Assembly (NCBI GenBank): GCA_963667855.2
Contig: CAXXKI010000031.1
Coordinates: 82,793 to 146,792, forward strand
DNA: 64,000 nucleotides
From: G963667855 sp963667855
Lineage (GTDB): Bacteria > Planctomycetota > Phycisphaerae > UBA1845
Direction of reading: 5' to 3'
In this document: positions 9,332 through 18,113 of the stretch, piece by piece
Position numbering within the stretch: position 1 is the first letter of the stretch
Layout of the letters: the number at the start of each line of letters is the position of its first letter
Notes under the pieces: generated by a model
What the model was told of the DNA's origin: nothing
Databases searched by the model: none
What the model saw: the letters and a program-made list of their open reading frames with translations, nothing else
Translations under genes and position numbers: made by a program

Positions 9332-9702
9332 CGGCACGAAATACAACGGAAAAAGGGGAAAAACGAACCCCAATAACGCGGGGAAAACAATTAACAGGAT
9401 GCTACAATAGGCGGATACAATTGCTGTTAATAGTTAGCGAGAAAATCACAGATATCACTTTTCAGTATTGATAATCTCGAACAAATACAGTCAGTTGAGA
9501 GTTGTTTAAGAAAAATATGACAGGTTATCCACGAGTGAAATACAGCCCCGAACTGCCGTAAGAACATTAAAATATTAAGGTTATGGAAAGCTCCTTTGAA
9601 AATCGCACATTAAACACAGGACATAATACTAATAACTATATTTCTTTACTGATTAATATATATACAGACCACAGGTTTGTTTGTTAGGAAGGTTCGAGAC
9701 TT
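9332..9702. other. Candidate oriC: dnaA-dnaN intergenic region
   Basis: 371 AT-rich bases with no gene. One DnaA-box-like site, TTATCCACG, lies at 9525-9533, and a very AT-rich block (about 9590-9665) follows and could be the unwinding element. A short CCCC/GGGG hairpin lies near 9369-9384. The position between dnaA and dnaN is a common origin location, but only one good box is visible. Confidence 0.45.
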
Positions 9703-10800
9703 ATGAAGGTACACTTGAATCGACAGGAACTCGCGGAAGCTCTTGGGGCTATTGGATACGTTGTAGCATCCCGAACTCCCAAGCCGATTCTGCAGGGAGT
9801 ATTGATTGATGCTCGTCAGGATCATTGTCTTCTCGCCGCTACAGATTTGGAGATTGGTCTCCGTTATCTGATCAACCAGGTGGAAGTTGAAGATGTGGGC
9901 AAAGTGGTTCTGCCTGCAGATAAACTCGGACAGATTGTTCGTGAGTCCAACGACGAGACTATTCAGCTCGAAATCGATGATACTGTGTGCCACATTCGCG
10001 GTAAGGATTCTCACTATCAACTGAATACGCAGGATGCCAGTGACTTTCCTCCTGTTGCTGAATTAGAGGGGGATCCGGATTTTGATCTCGATGCCAGTTT
10101 ACTTCGGCGAATGTCCGAGTGGACAGTCTTCGCGGCCGCTCGAGAGAATACGCGATATGCAATCAATGGCGTGTTGTGGGAGAAGAAAGAGGAAGTACTT
10201 ACGCTGGTAGCCACCGACGGACGTCGTCTTTCGTTGGCCCGGGGTGAAATCGCCGGTGGAGACGGCCCGAATATCGAAAGCATCGTTCCGGTTAAGACGA
10301 TGGCCCTCTTCCAGCGAATTCTCCATGACAGCGATTCCACGGTGTCGATTAAACTCTCCGGCAACCAGATGATCGTTCGTTCGACAAGGGCGACGATCAG
10401 CACCGGGTTGGTAGAAGGCAAGTTCCCCAAATACAGCGACGTCATTCCCAGCGATTGCGATCGAACGCTTACCGTGGGCACGCAGGAGTTTTTAAGTGCG
10501 GTTCGACGGGCAGCTCTTCTAACCGACGAAGAATCCAAAGGGATCAGGCTGGCGTTTACTGACGGGGCTCTGACGCTTTCAGGAAGGGCTCCCAGCCAGG
10601 GCGAGGCAACTGTTGATTTGCCGGTGAAGTATTCCGGGGGAGAGCTGGTTATCGGCTTCAATCCCCATTTCCTCATCGAAGCTTTAAAGACCGTTCAACT
10701 GCCCGAGGTACAGTTTGCGTTAAAGGAACCGAATCGCCCCGGTTTGCTAAAATGTGGCCCGGATTTCCTCTACGTGGTAATGCCGGTCAACTTGTCCTGA
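9703..10800 (+). CDS. dnaN: DNA polymerase III beta subunit, sliding clamp
   Basis: Ring-shaped processivity factor of the replicative polymerase. The 365-residue length is that of the three-domain clamp. Recognisable stretches include the N-terminal MKVHLNRQELAEAL, ATDLEIGLRY, the middle-domain YAINGVLWE and ATDGRRLSLA, and the C-terminal end PNRPGLLK ... FLYVVMPV, which forms the partner-binding pocket. A GGAAGG ribosome site precedes the ATG. It lies between dnaA and dciA and is probably co-transcribed with the latter (19 bp gap). Confidence 0.97.
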   Translation: MKVHLNRQELAEALGAIGYVVASRTPKPILQGVLIDARQDHCLLAATDLEIGLRYLINQVEVEDVGKVVLPADKLGQIVRESNDETIQLEIDDTVCHIRGKDSHYQLNTQDASDFPPVAELEGDPDFDLDASLLRRMSEWTVFAAARENTRYAINGVLWEKKEEVLTLVATDGRRLSLARGEIAGGDGPNIESIVPVKTMALFQRILHDSDSTVSIKLSGNQMIVRSTRATISTGLVEGKFPKYSDVIPSDCDRTLTVGTQEFLSAVRRAALLTDEESKGIRLAFTDGALTLSGRAPSQGEATVDLPVKYSGGELVIGFNPHFLIEALKTVQLPEVQFALKEPNRPGLLKCGPDFLYVVMPVNLS

Positions 10801-10819
10801 TAAGCCGGAAAGTGGCGAC

Positions 10820-11215
10820 ATGAAAGAAAAAAGCCGTCAACCTTCATTCTCTGCCCAACAACTGGAGTGGGTCAAGGCTAACCGGCAGCCGCGAAGCCGT
10901 ACGGGGGCTGTCGGAGATCTGGCCCAAGAGGTGTTGGATTCGCAGCTTTCGCACCTGTCTCGTAATAACGATCTGTTGCAGGCTATCCGCGAGTGTGTGG
11001 ACGACGAATTCCGCCGCTCCTGTCGCCTGGGAAGTGTTAACGGGAATGAAGTGGAGATATTGGTTAATCACCCCGATTCCTTGTATCATATGAGGACTAC
11101 GTGGCACTTGCCCCTGAAAGAATATCTGGAGCGAGCCTGTCCTCGGCGGACGATAGGCAGGATCACGTTCAAGCAAGGAACAGGTGGGATCTCACTGGAG
11201 TCCCCTCAAGGATAA
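10820..11215 (+). CDS. dciA: DciA/DUF721-family protein, probable replicative helicase loader or partner
   Basis: A 131-residue protein of the DUF721 type. DciA replaces DnaC/DnaI as the helicase partner in most bacteria. The conserved core is the segment with VEILVNHPDSLYHMRTTWHL, followed by a predicted helix and a short sheet with IGRITFKQG. The N-terminal 40 residues are basic and disordered-looking. Its place between dnaN and gyrB is the typical genome position for this family and supports the call. The family assignment is from sequence style; no search was possible. Confidence 0.8.
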   Translation: MKEKSRQPSFSAQQLEWVKANRQPRSRTGAVGDLAQEVLDSQLSHLSRNNDLLQAIRECVDDEFRRSCRLGSVNGNEVEILVNHPDSLYHMRTTWHLPLKEYLERACPRRTIGRITFKQGTGGISLESPQG

Positions 11216-11295
11216 TTGAACTTAGCTGGAAGCGGAGAAAGTCTTAAGAGTATGCTTCGCTCTGGCTTAAAGTCTGTTTGTAAGAGAAGAACCAA

Positions 11296-13890
11296 GTGGA
11301 AGAAAACCAAACCACAACCGATACCGGCACGACCGCTCCTGCTCCGCAGGGGGGAAACTACGATGCATCTCAAATTACCGTTCTCGAAGGGTTGGCCGCG
11401 GTCCGGAAACGACCGGCGATGTATATCGGCGGAACGGGCAACAGCGGTTTGCACCACCTCGTTTATGAAATTCTCGATAACTGCATCGATGAGGCGATGG
11501 CCGGTTATTGCCAGAATGTGCTGGTCAAACTCAACGCAGATGGAAGTTGTACCGTGGTCGATGACGGACGTGGTATTCCCGTGGGGCCCATGTCTCATGA
11601 GAATCCCCAACTGAACGGCCGGCCGGCTTTGGAAATCGTCATGACCGTTCTGCACTCCGGCGGCAAGTTCGACCACAACTCCTACAAGGTTTCCGGCGGT
11701 CTGCACGGAGTAGGTGTCAGTGTGGTTAATGCTTTGGCGAAATGGCTGGAAGTAGAGGTGAAACGGGAAGGACGCGTCCATAGTATGCGTTTCGAACGCG
11801 GAGAAGTTGTTCGCGAAATGCAGGTGACTGGGGAGAGTTCTAAAACCGGTACCAGGATAGAATTCGCCCCGGACCCCGAAGTGTTTCCGGATGTGGAGTT
11901 CAAACTCGACACGCTGGCTCCCCGGCTCAGGGAATTGGCTTATCTCAATGATGGCTTGCGCATTCAGGTTGTCGAAGAGGTTTCGGGAAAGGAGATGGAG
12001 TTCTGCTTCCAGGATGGTATCAAGCAGTTCGTGTCTTACCTGGCCAGTGGTTCGGAAGCCATACATAACGAAGTGATTTCCATTAAGGCGGAAGACGAAG
12101 AAGCGGGATTGGCTTGCGATATCGCTCTGCAATGGGGAGACAGCTATTCGGAAAACCTGATTGCGTTTGCCAATAACATTAAAAATATAGATGGTGGAAT
12201 GCACTTGTCCGCGTTCAAAAGTGCGCTGACCCGTGTCGCGAATGCCTACGCCAAGCAGAACAATATGATCAAGGGCGCTTCGCCTGCGGGAGATGACTGG
12301 CGGGAAGGCCTTACCGCGGTAATCAGCGTGAAAGTTCCCAATCCCCAGTTTGAGTCTCAAACCAAGGTGCGTCTGCTCAATCCTGAAGTGGAGACTTTCG
12401 TTCAGCAGGTAGTTAATAGCGAATTACGCAATTATTTCGAAGAGAATCCCGGGGATGCCAAGAGGATAGTGCAGAAAGCGATAAACTCCGCCCAGGCACG
12501 GGAGGCGGCCAGAAAAGCGAGAGACCTGGCTCGAAAAAGCGTTATGAGTACTGGCGGGCTTCCTGGAAAACTCTGGGATTGCCGGTCCAAAAAAGCGGAA
12601 GATACCGAGTTGTACCTGGTGGAGGGCGATTCGGCGGGCGGGAGCGCCAAGCAGGGACGCGATGCTGTGACCCAGGCGATTCTCCCCCTCAAAGGTAAAA
12701 TCCTTAATGTGGAAAAAGCACGTATCGATAAGATGCTGGCTCATGATGAAATAGAAAATATCATCAGGGCCCTGGGATGTGGAATCGGCAAGGAGGAGTT
12801 CGATGTTTCCAAACGCCGTTATGATCGGTTGATTATCATGACCGACGCCGATGTCGACGGCAGCCATATCCGTACCCTGCTTTTAACCTTCCTGTTCAGG
12901 CATATGCGTCCGCTGATCGATGACGGGCGGGTATATATAGCCCAGCCCCCTCTGTATCATTTGAAAAAGGGAAAACACGAGGAGTACGTTCTCAATGACG
13001 CGGCTCTTAACGGCAAGCTGTCTGATCTCGGGCTGAACGAAACAGTTTTACTGGTTCAAGAGGAACAGGGAGAGGAGCGAAAAATAACATCCGGCGAACT
13101 GCGCGAGCTGGTCCAAACTCTGGATACGATAGAGCAGAACGAAAGAATCCTATCCCGACGTGGCGTGGAATTGCGGGAAATCGTCTGCGGGCATTGCGGG
13201 GAGGATGGGCGGTTGCCTACCATTCTGGCGGATGTACATATGAAGGATTCGGGTATACCCGAGCGGAAGTTCTTCCTGGATGACGCGGAACTGGCTGCGT
13301 TTAAAGCCAAAATGCTCGAGCAATATCCCCAGGTTGATGTCGTGGAGGCAAGGCATATACGAGTGGCTCAGCAGGGTAACGGCCAGGAAAACGGCAGCGA
13401 TTTGTCTGATTGCTACATCGTTCGGCACGAACTTTCTGAATGCCGGTTGCTCGGAGAGGCTTTACAAACCTTGAAGCGGTTGAACCTGCCCCTCGGAGAT
13501 TTGTTTACCCAGCGAGAGGAACTGGTTACCGGGGAATTGCCGCCGGCTAAATACCTGCTCCGTCAGGACGAACGGGAACCGGTTGAACTGGATAACCTGG
13601 CCGCTGTTCTGGGCGGAATCCGGGATCTCGGTGCTGAAGGACTGAATATTAAACGGTTCAAGGGACTGGGAGAAATGAACGCCAATGATCTTTGGGAAAC
13701 CACTATGGATCATGATCGTCGAACTCTCCTGCGCGTAACCGTCAGTGACGATCCCGATGATGCGGAACAGGTGGCGATCGATTTCCAGGAAGCCGATCGC
13801 ATGTTCCACGTGCTTATGGGGGATAACGTCGAGGAACGCCGCCGGTTTATTGAGGAAAACGCAATGGGGGTGAAAAACCTCGACGTTTAA
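11296..13890 (+). CDS. gyrB: DNA gyrase subunit B
   Basis: ATPase subunit of gyrase, which adds negative supercoils. GHKL residues are seen in EILDNCIDEAMAG (58-70), followed by DDGRGIPVG and GLHGVGVSVVNAL. The TOPRIM domain has EGDSAGGSAKQGRD (E at about 443) and DADVDGSHIRTLLL (about 516). The tail contains RFKGLGEMNANDLW (about 787). Between TOPRIM and this tail there are roughly 200 extra residues with a CGHCGEDGR element, so at 864 residues it resembles the long Gram-negative form, not the short 640-residue one. Starts at GTG 11296. gyrA is not in the window. Confidence 0.96.
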   Translation: MEENQTTTDTGTTAPAPQGGNYDASQITVLEGLAAVRKRPAMYIGGTGNSGLHHLVYEILDNCIDEAMAGYCQNVLVKLNADGSCTVVDDGRGIPVGPMSHENPQLNGRPALEIVMTVLHSGGKFDHNSYKVSGGLHGVGVSVVNALAKWLEVEVKREGRVHSMRFERGEVVREMQVTGESSKTGTRIEFAPDPEVFPDVEFKLDTLAPRLRELAYLNDGLRIQVVEEVSGKEMEFCFQDGIKQFVSYLASGSEAIHNEVISIKAEDEEAGLACDIALQWGDSYSENLIAFANNIKNIDGGMHLSAFKSALTRVANAYAKQNNMIKGASPAGDDWREGLTAVISVKVPNPQFESQTKVRLLNPEVETFVQQVVNSELRNYFEENPGDAKRIVQKAINSAQAREAARKARDLARKSVMSTGGLPGKLWDCRSKKAEDTELYLVEGDSAGGSAKQGRDAVTQAILPLKGKILNVEKARIDKMLAHDEIENIIRALGCGIGKEEFDVSKRRYDRLIIMTDADVDGSHIRTLLLTFLFRHMRPLIDDGRVYIAQPPLYHLKKGKHEEYVLNDAALNGKLSDLGLNETVLLVQEEQGEERKITSGELRELVQTLDTIEQNERILSRRGVELREIVCGHCGEDGRLPTILADVHMKDSGIPERKFFLDDAELAAFKAKMLEQYPQVDVVEARHIRVAQQGNGQENGSDLSDCYIVRHELSECRLLGEALQTLKRLNLPLGDLFTQREELVTGELPPAKYLLRQDEREPVELDNLAAVLGGIRDLGAEGLNIKRFKGLGEMNANDLWETTMDHDRRTLLRVTVSDDPDDAEQVAIDFQEADRMFHVLMGDNVEERRRFIEENAMGVKNLDV

Positions 13891-14364
13891 ACGCTCAAAT
13901 GACCGCTTGGTGAAAGTAAAATACCACGATTAAATAATCAAAATCGATTATGAGATACGCGTTCTTCTTGTCCCGTGCATGCCGTGTACCCCGTTTAACA
14001 GGTCCGATAAGCTTTTTCGCAAGATGGAAAGATTGAACCTGATCGGTTGGATTTCTTGCCCCAAATTGTTCCTGGGGCCGTTATTAGTTTCAAGATAGGA
14101 CTAATACGCGCATTTATCAGACCATGCCTATTGGTATAACCGTTTGCTATTAAACTGGTTATGGCAATTTTGCTCAGTGAGTTGCCCCGGCGCAACTTGG
14201 GGGTATCATTATTCTGGAGGAGGTAAGCTGCGGGAAGATCCGTCAATGTGGACTTTTATTCAGTTCGTTAGAAGGTCCGCAATAAGTCGTATTGGATTTT
14301 CCTCTGCCGTATCCGCCTTCGGAGCAAGGTTTCAGGGAGCTTTGCATCGCCGGGGAGGAAGCAT
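13891..14364. other. Intergenic region after gyrB
   Basis: No convincing gene is seen in these 474 bases; the short frames here lack family resemblance. A hairpin with a bulged 10-bp stem (14136-14162) lies 245 bases after gyrB and lacks a T-run, so it is not a clear terminator. Confidence 0.5.
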
Positions 14365-15153
14365 ATGGGCATACGATCGGAAAGAAGAAGGGAAATGCCC
14401 TGCGTGTTGGTCGATGTTAATACGCAGGTGGATTTTCTCGAGGCAACTGGAGCGTGTCCGGTTGCCAATCGCGAGTCGTTGGTTGTTGAATTAAGACGGG
14501 TAGTCGCCTGGGCGAAAAGAAACCAGGTACCGGTTATCTCTGCCGTGGATTGTCATCGGCTGGAAGAAGGGCGGTCAGGGCGGCTCCCTATGCATTGCCT
14601 TGATGGCACTCACGGACAGGAAAAGGTCGATTTCACCATCTTCGGCAGTTACGTAAAAGTCGAAGGGGATAACACTCTCGCTGTTCCTGTGGATCTGTTC
14701 CGCAAACATCAACAGGTTATCTTCCGCAAACGAACCAAGGATTTCTTCCTCAATCCCAAAGCTGATCGCTTTATAACCCAATTGCCGGCTAATCATTACG
14801 TGATTGCCGGACTCGGGCTTGAAGGTTCTGTGAAAGCGATTGCTCTAGGGCTGTTAGCCAGACATAAACGTGTGACCGTTGTCCGCGATGCCTGTGGATA
14901 TTTCGGAAATTCGGATGCGGATCTGGCCGTTAGACTCCTGGAAGCCAAAGGGGCTGAACTGATCAATACACAGGATTTGTTGGCTAAAAAATTGCCCCGG
15001 CCGATTCGCTACCCATTGACCGGGGGCGGACAGATATTTCTGCGGAACGGCTGTTACGCTTCCGGGAATCAGGAAGCCGAGATCGGGCATCGAAATGGCA
15101 ATGGGCGATGCAAATTAGACCAAACTTCCCCTGCCAAAGTAAAGGAAAAATAG
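14365..15153 (+). CDS. Isochorismatase/cysteine-hydrolase-like protein lacking the catalytic Cys
   Basis: A 262-residue alpha/beta protein of the isochorismatase-like family, whose active members use an Asp-Lys-Cys triad. The Asp is in VDVNTQVDFLE and the Lys in FRKRTKDFFL. The Cys position, normally in a motif such as ATDYCVRATA, reads GLEGSVKAIAL, so Cys is replaced by Ser (codon TCT at about 14827). The C-terminal 50 residues are polar and not part of the fold. GGAGG lies 6 bases before the ATG. It may be a pseudoenzyme or use a different chemistry. The neighbouring genes give no pathway clue. Confidence 0.75.
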   Translation: MGIRSERRREMPCVLVDVNTQVDFLEATGACPVANRESLVVELRRVVAWAKRNQVPVISAVDCHRLEEGRSGRLPMHCLDGTHGQEKVDFTIFGSYVKVEGDNTLAVPVDLFRKHQQVIFRKRTKDFFLNPKADRFITQLPANHYVIAGLGLEGSVKAIALGLLARHKRVTVVRDACGYFGNSDADLAVRLLEAKGAELINTQDLLAKKLPRPIRYPLTGGGQIFLRNGCYASGNQEAEIGHRNGNGRCKLDQTSPAKVKEK

Positions 15154-15290
15154 CTGTTTTTGTGCCATTAACCACCTTTAGATGAAGAGGCTTGCCACTG
15201 TGATGGTGGGAGTTATACTAGGTGGTTCCTGAGCCGCGTTTTGTCTTATCTCGCAAGACTCAGGTAATCGGTGGCTTGCTTACCGAAGTT

Positions 15291-15362
15291 GGCTGCGTAC
15301 CCAAGTGGACTAAGGGGGTGGATTGCAAATCCATTATCGCCGGTTCGAATCCGGCCGCAGCC
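15291..15362 (+). tRNA. tRNA-Cys (anticodon GCA)
   Basis: A complete cloverleaf of 72 bases. The acceptor arm pairs GGCTGCG with CGCAGCC, the anticodon arm GTGGA/TCCAT encloses loop TTGCAAA with GCA, and the T arm GCCGG/CCGGC encloses TTCGAAT. CCA is not encoded. A hairpin terminator follows 27 bases later. Confidence 0.97.
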
Positions 15363-15389
15363 TTTATAAAAACCAGGCGGTTGTCCAGC

Positions 15390-15419
15390 CCGCTTTTCCG
15401 AGAGGTTGAGCGGTTTTTT
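15390..15419 (+). terminator. Terminator after tRNA-Cys
   Basis: Stem CCGCTT (15390-15395) pairs with GAGCGG (15408-15413), with an inner CC/GG, and is followed directly by six T (15414-15419). It separates the tRNA from the downstream hydrolase gene. Confidence 0.8.
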
Positions 15420-15512
15420 CTTGCGCTCGAGAAACGGAAACGGCTATTCTTATCTGGTACGTGGATTCTGTGCATACTTGCAATCTCGGGCTTCGGAAAG
15501 GATGGGCGCAAT

Positions 15513-16262
15513 ATGAACTTTAAAAGTATTCCAATTGCAGTCGTCGGGTTTGCTCTTACCTTTAATTCAGCTAATGGGGAAAACCTTAAACCTCAAAAGG
15601 TGGAGTTTGAGACCGACGACGGTATTACGATTGCTGCGGACTATTTCCAGTCGATGGGCAGAGCGATTGCTCCGCCGGTGATTCTTCTGCATATGTATAA
15701 ATCCGATCGAACCGCCTGGAGCCCGCTGGTTGAACCGCTGCATAATGCCGGCTTTGCTGTACTGGCTATCGATCTCCGCGGGCACGGCCAGAGTATCAAG
15801 CCTGAGTACAAAGAGCTTCGTCAGAAGGTTGAAAAACGCGATGAGCGTTTGTTCAATAATATGCACAAGGACGTGGCGGCGGCGGTGAAGTGGATTCGTA
15901 CGCAACCCAATGTTGATAAAACCAAGGTTGCTCTGGTCGGCGCGAGTGTGGGCTGCAGCGTGGCTATTGATTACGCCGGGCGAGACAAAACGGTTTGTGC
16001 GGTTGTCTGCCTGACTCCCGGGGAAAAATACCTTGGAATCGATTCCACCAGGGATATTCATGAGATAAATAAAACACCAATAATGCTTCTGGCTACGGAA
16101 GATGAAAGAGAGGCGACGGATACACTGGCGAAACTGGCCGATAACGCGACTGCCGAGATTGTTGGTAAAGGTAAAACCCACGGGACAATGATGTTCGGGG
16201 TTATCAAGGATATTGAGGAGAAGATTGTTAAGTTCCTCCACAAAAACTCGTTCAAGCAGTAA
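15513..16262 (+). CDS. Secreted alpha/beta hydrolase
   Basis: A 249-residue protein with a signal peptide (MNFKSIPIAVVGFALTFNSA, cleavage near residue 22) that sends it across the inner membrane. The fold is supported by VILLHMYKSD (oxyanion region), AIDLRGHGQS, the nucleophile elbow GASVG (Ser 145), a probable acid in LLATEDE (about 197) and the His in GKTHGT (223). It resembles dienelactone-hydrolase or acyl-esterase relatives; the substrate is unknown. The ATG at 15513 is chosen because an AAGGATGG site precedes it; the longer open frame would run through the tRNA gene. The dus gene follows 22 bp later. Confidence 0.85.
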   Translation: MNFKSIPIAVVGFALTFNSANGENLKPQKVEFETDDGITIAADYFQSMGRAIAPPVILLHMYKSDRTAWSPLVEPLHNAGFAVLAIDLRGHGQSIKPEYKELRQKVEKRDERLFNNMHKDVAAAVKWIRTQPNVDKTKVALVGASVGCSVAIDYAGRDKTVCAVVCLTPGEKYLGIDSTRDIHEINKTPIMLLATEDEREATDTLAKLADNATAEIVGKGKTHGTMMFGVIKDIEEKIVKFLHKNSFKQ

Positions 16263-16284
16263 ATGTCTGTGATTTGTGTGTTTT

Positions 16285-17352
16285 ATGAATAGTATCAAAA
16301 TCGGGCAGGTGGAATTAAATAACCCGTTTGTTCAGGCGGCCCTGAGCGGTTACAGCGATCAGGCCATGAGGCTTGTCGCACGCAAACATGGGGCTTCGTT
16401 TACTCTGAATGAGGTTGTTCTCGACAAGTCCGTTGTGCAAAAAGGCAAAGGACAGAAAAAAATCCTTCGCAACGTGGAACCGGATCATCACCCCGTTGGC
16501 GGGCAACTGATGGGATCAGAGCCGGAGGAATTTGCCCGCGCGGCTAGAATGCTGGCGGATGCCGGGTACGACGTAATAGATATTAATTTCGGGTGCCCGG
16601 TGAAAAAGGTGTTGGGACGGTGTCGCGGTGGATTTCTGCTCTCCCAGCCGGATCTCGCCCTTCGGATTGTTGAGAGTGTTATAGAGGCCGTGGGGCAGGA
16701 AAAACCGGTAACGGTAAAGTTACGCAAGGGGATGGATGATTCGGCCGAGAGCGAAAAGAACTTCTTTACCATACTCGATGGGGCGTTTGAACTCGGAGCT
16801 GCGGGAGTTACCGTACATGGTCGTTCAGTCCAGCAAAGATACGTCGGTCCAAGTGACTGGCGTTTTCTCATTCGCGTAAAGAAGCATGTTGGGAAAAAAC
16901 TGGTATTGGGAAGTGGCGATCTTTTCAACGCCCGGGCCTGCATCAACATGATGGAACAAACCGGGGTTGATGGCGTTACTGTGGCAAGAGGGGCTATTGG
17001 TAATCCCTGGATCTTCAGCGATTGCCTGGCTCTGGCTTCCGGGAAACCTTTGCCTCCGCCGCCTTCAATCGCCCAGCAGGGAGAAACCATAACGGAACAT
17101 TTTAATGAATCTGTCCGCCAGCATGGAGAGCGGTTGGCCAGCAAGCTCATGCGCAAGCTGGGAATCAAATACAGCGAATTGCATCCCTGTTCGCGACAGG
17201 TGCGCGATGCTTTCGTGGCCATTTGTACAGTAACTGAATTCCAGCAGGTTATAAAAGAGTGGTACGATCCGGATAAAGATTGGCCGCCTGTTATTCGTAG
17301 CGAAAAACACGGCAATCTTATTCCAGCCGACTCAAAATCAATTAAGAAATAG
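16285..17352 (+). CDS. dus: tRNA-dihydrouridine synthase
   Basis: FMN-dependent reduction of uridine in tRNA. The TIM-barrel signatures are GGQLMGSEP (72-80), the catalytic-Cys motif DINFGCPVKKV (C104), TVKLRKGMDD, VHGRSVQQRYVG and the FMN phosphate site around VARGAIGNPWIF. The 355-residue length fits the DusB-like group; which uridine it modifies cannot be told. The segment after the Cys reads LGRCRGGFLL, less Ala-rich than most family members. Starts at ATG 16285. Its last 11 bases overlap the convergent TetR gene. Confidence 0.93.
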   Translation: MNSIKIGQVELNNPFVQAALSGYSDQAMRLVARKHGASFTLNEVVLDKSVVQKGKGQKKILRNVEPDHHPVGGQLMGSEPEEFARAARMLADAGYDVIDINFGCPVKKVLGRCRGGFLLSQPDLALRIVESVIEAVGQEKPVTVKLRKGMDDSAESEKNFFTILDGAFELGAAGVTVHGRSVQQRYVGPSDWRFLIRVKKHVGKKLVLGSGDLFNARACINMMEQTGVDGVTVARGAIGNPWIFSDCLALASGKPLPPPPSIAQQGETITEHFNESVRQHGERLASKLMRKLGIKYSELHPCSRQVRDAFVAICTVTEFQQVIKEWYDPDKDWPPVIRSEKHGNLIPADSKSIKK

Positions 17353-17956
17353 AATTTTCAGCCGGTGGCTGGGAAGGACTATAGGACGATACATGGATTA
17401 CCCGGCACACCGCTCTGGCTACCAGGTCGGATTGTTCGACCATTGGTCTGCTGTTTTCCGCATAGATAGCCGCGACCGCCGGCTGAAGCACAACTCCCAG
17501 CGTTACCGCCGCTAGAACATCAGGATGCTCAGCGTCGTTGGTCGGTAAGTGACTGGCGAATCTTGCCATTAACTCGAACCAAAACTGAACTGGACTACCC
17601 GCTGTGTCCTCCATGCGCGACCACAAATCGTGTTGATGTAGCAGCACGAAACTGAATAACTGATGATTGGTGTCAAACAACCTATAAAAGCACGAAACAG
17701 CACTGCGGATCGCCGTAAACGGATCCATGTCCAGAGTTACGTTTTTCCGCAGGTTCTCGTGTAGATCGACTAAACCGGACCGGAATACTTCATAAGCCAA
17801 GTCCAGTTTTCCATCCCAATGTCGGTAAAGGGCCGCTTCACTTACCCCGGCTAACTCGGCGATTTGGCGAATGCTGGTTCTATCCAACCCTTGATGCCCA
17901 AAGAGCTGACTGGCAGCTTGATAAATGGCTTCTTTGAACTTCACCGGGCGTCCCAC
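17342..17956 (-). CDS. TetR/AcrR-family transcriptional regulator
   Basis: 204 residues with an N-terminal TetR helix-turn-helix: FKEAIYQAASQLF, then GLDRTSIRQIAELAGVSEAA and LYRHWDGKLDLA. The C-terminal half is helical and would bind a ligand. GTG 17956 is chosen because GGAGG lies 8 bases upstream. A 20-bp palindrome sits just upstream (17982-18001), suggesting autoregulation. The motif style and the operator resemble repressors of fatty-acid or efflux genes, but the regulated genes cannot be named. The gene ends inside the 3' end of dus. Confidence 0.92.
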   Translation of the reverse strand: MGRPVKFKEAIYQAASQLFGHQGLDRTSIRQIAELAGVSEAALYRHWDGKLDLAYEVFRSGLVDLHENLRKNVTLDMDPFTAIRSAVSCFYRLFDTNHQLFSFVLLHQHDLWSRMEDTAGSPVQFWFELMARFASHLPTNDAEHPDVLAAVTLGVVLQPAVAAIYAENSRPMVEQSDLVARAVCRVIHVSSYSPSQPPAENSIS

Positions 17957-17981
17957 GAGCTTAACCTCCAACTAGAACTAA

Positions 17982-18001
17982 GTTAGTTAACGTTTACTAA
18001 C
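17982..18001. promoter_or_regulatory. Palindromic operator of the TetR-family regulator
   Basis: GTTAGT-T-AACGTT-T-ACTAAC is a 20-bp inverted repeat in which only one symmetric pair fails to match. It lies 26 bases before the regulator start codon, the usual place for a TetR autoregulatory site. Confidence 0.75.
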
Positions 18002-18113
18002 CTAAACCTTTCGATCCTGATTGTCAATGTTTTTTCACGTAGATTAGGTGTCGAATCGAATTCTTATACACGAAACGAGGATTGGGCTTCACTCTGGAAA
18101 CCAACACGCAAGG

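Noticed and set aside
11206..12360. 384-codon minus-strand frame opposite gyrB
   Set aside because: Antisense to a highly conserved gene; composition explained by gyrB codon use.
14136..14162. Hairpin after gyrB as a terminator
   Set aside because: It lies 245 bases after the stop codon and has no T-run, so termination is not supported.
15222..15512. Longer open frame for the secreted hydrolase
   Set aside because: It would run through the tRNA-Cys gene and a terminator; the ATG at 15513 starts a good signal peptide.
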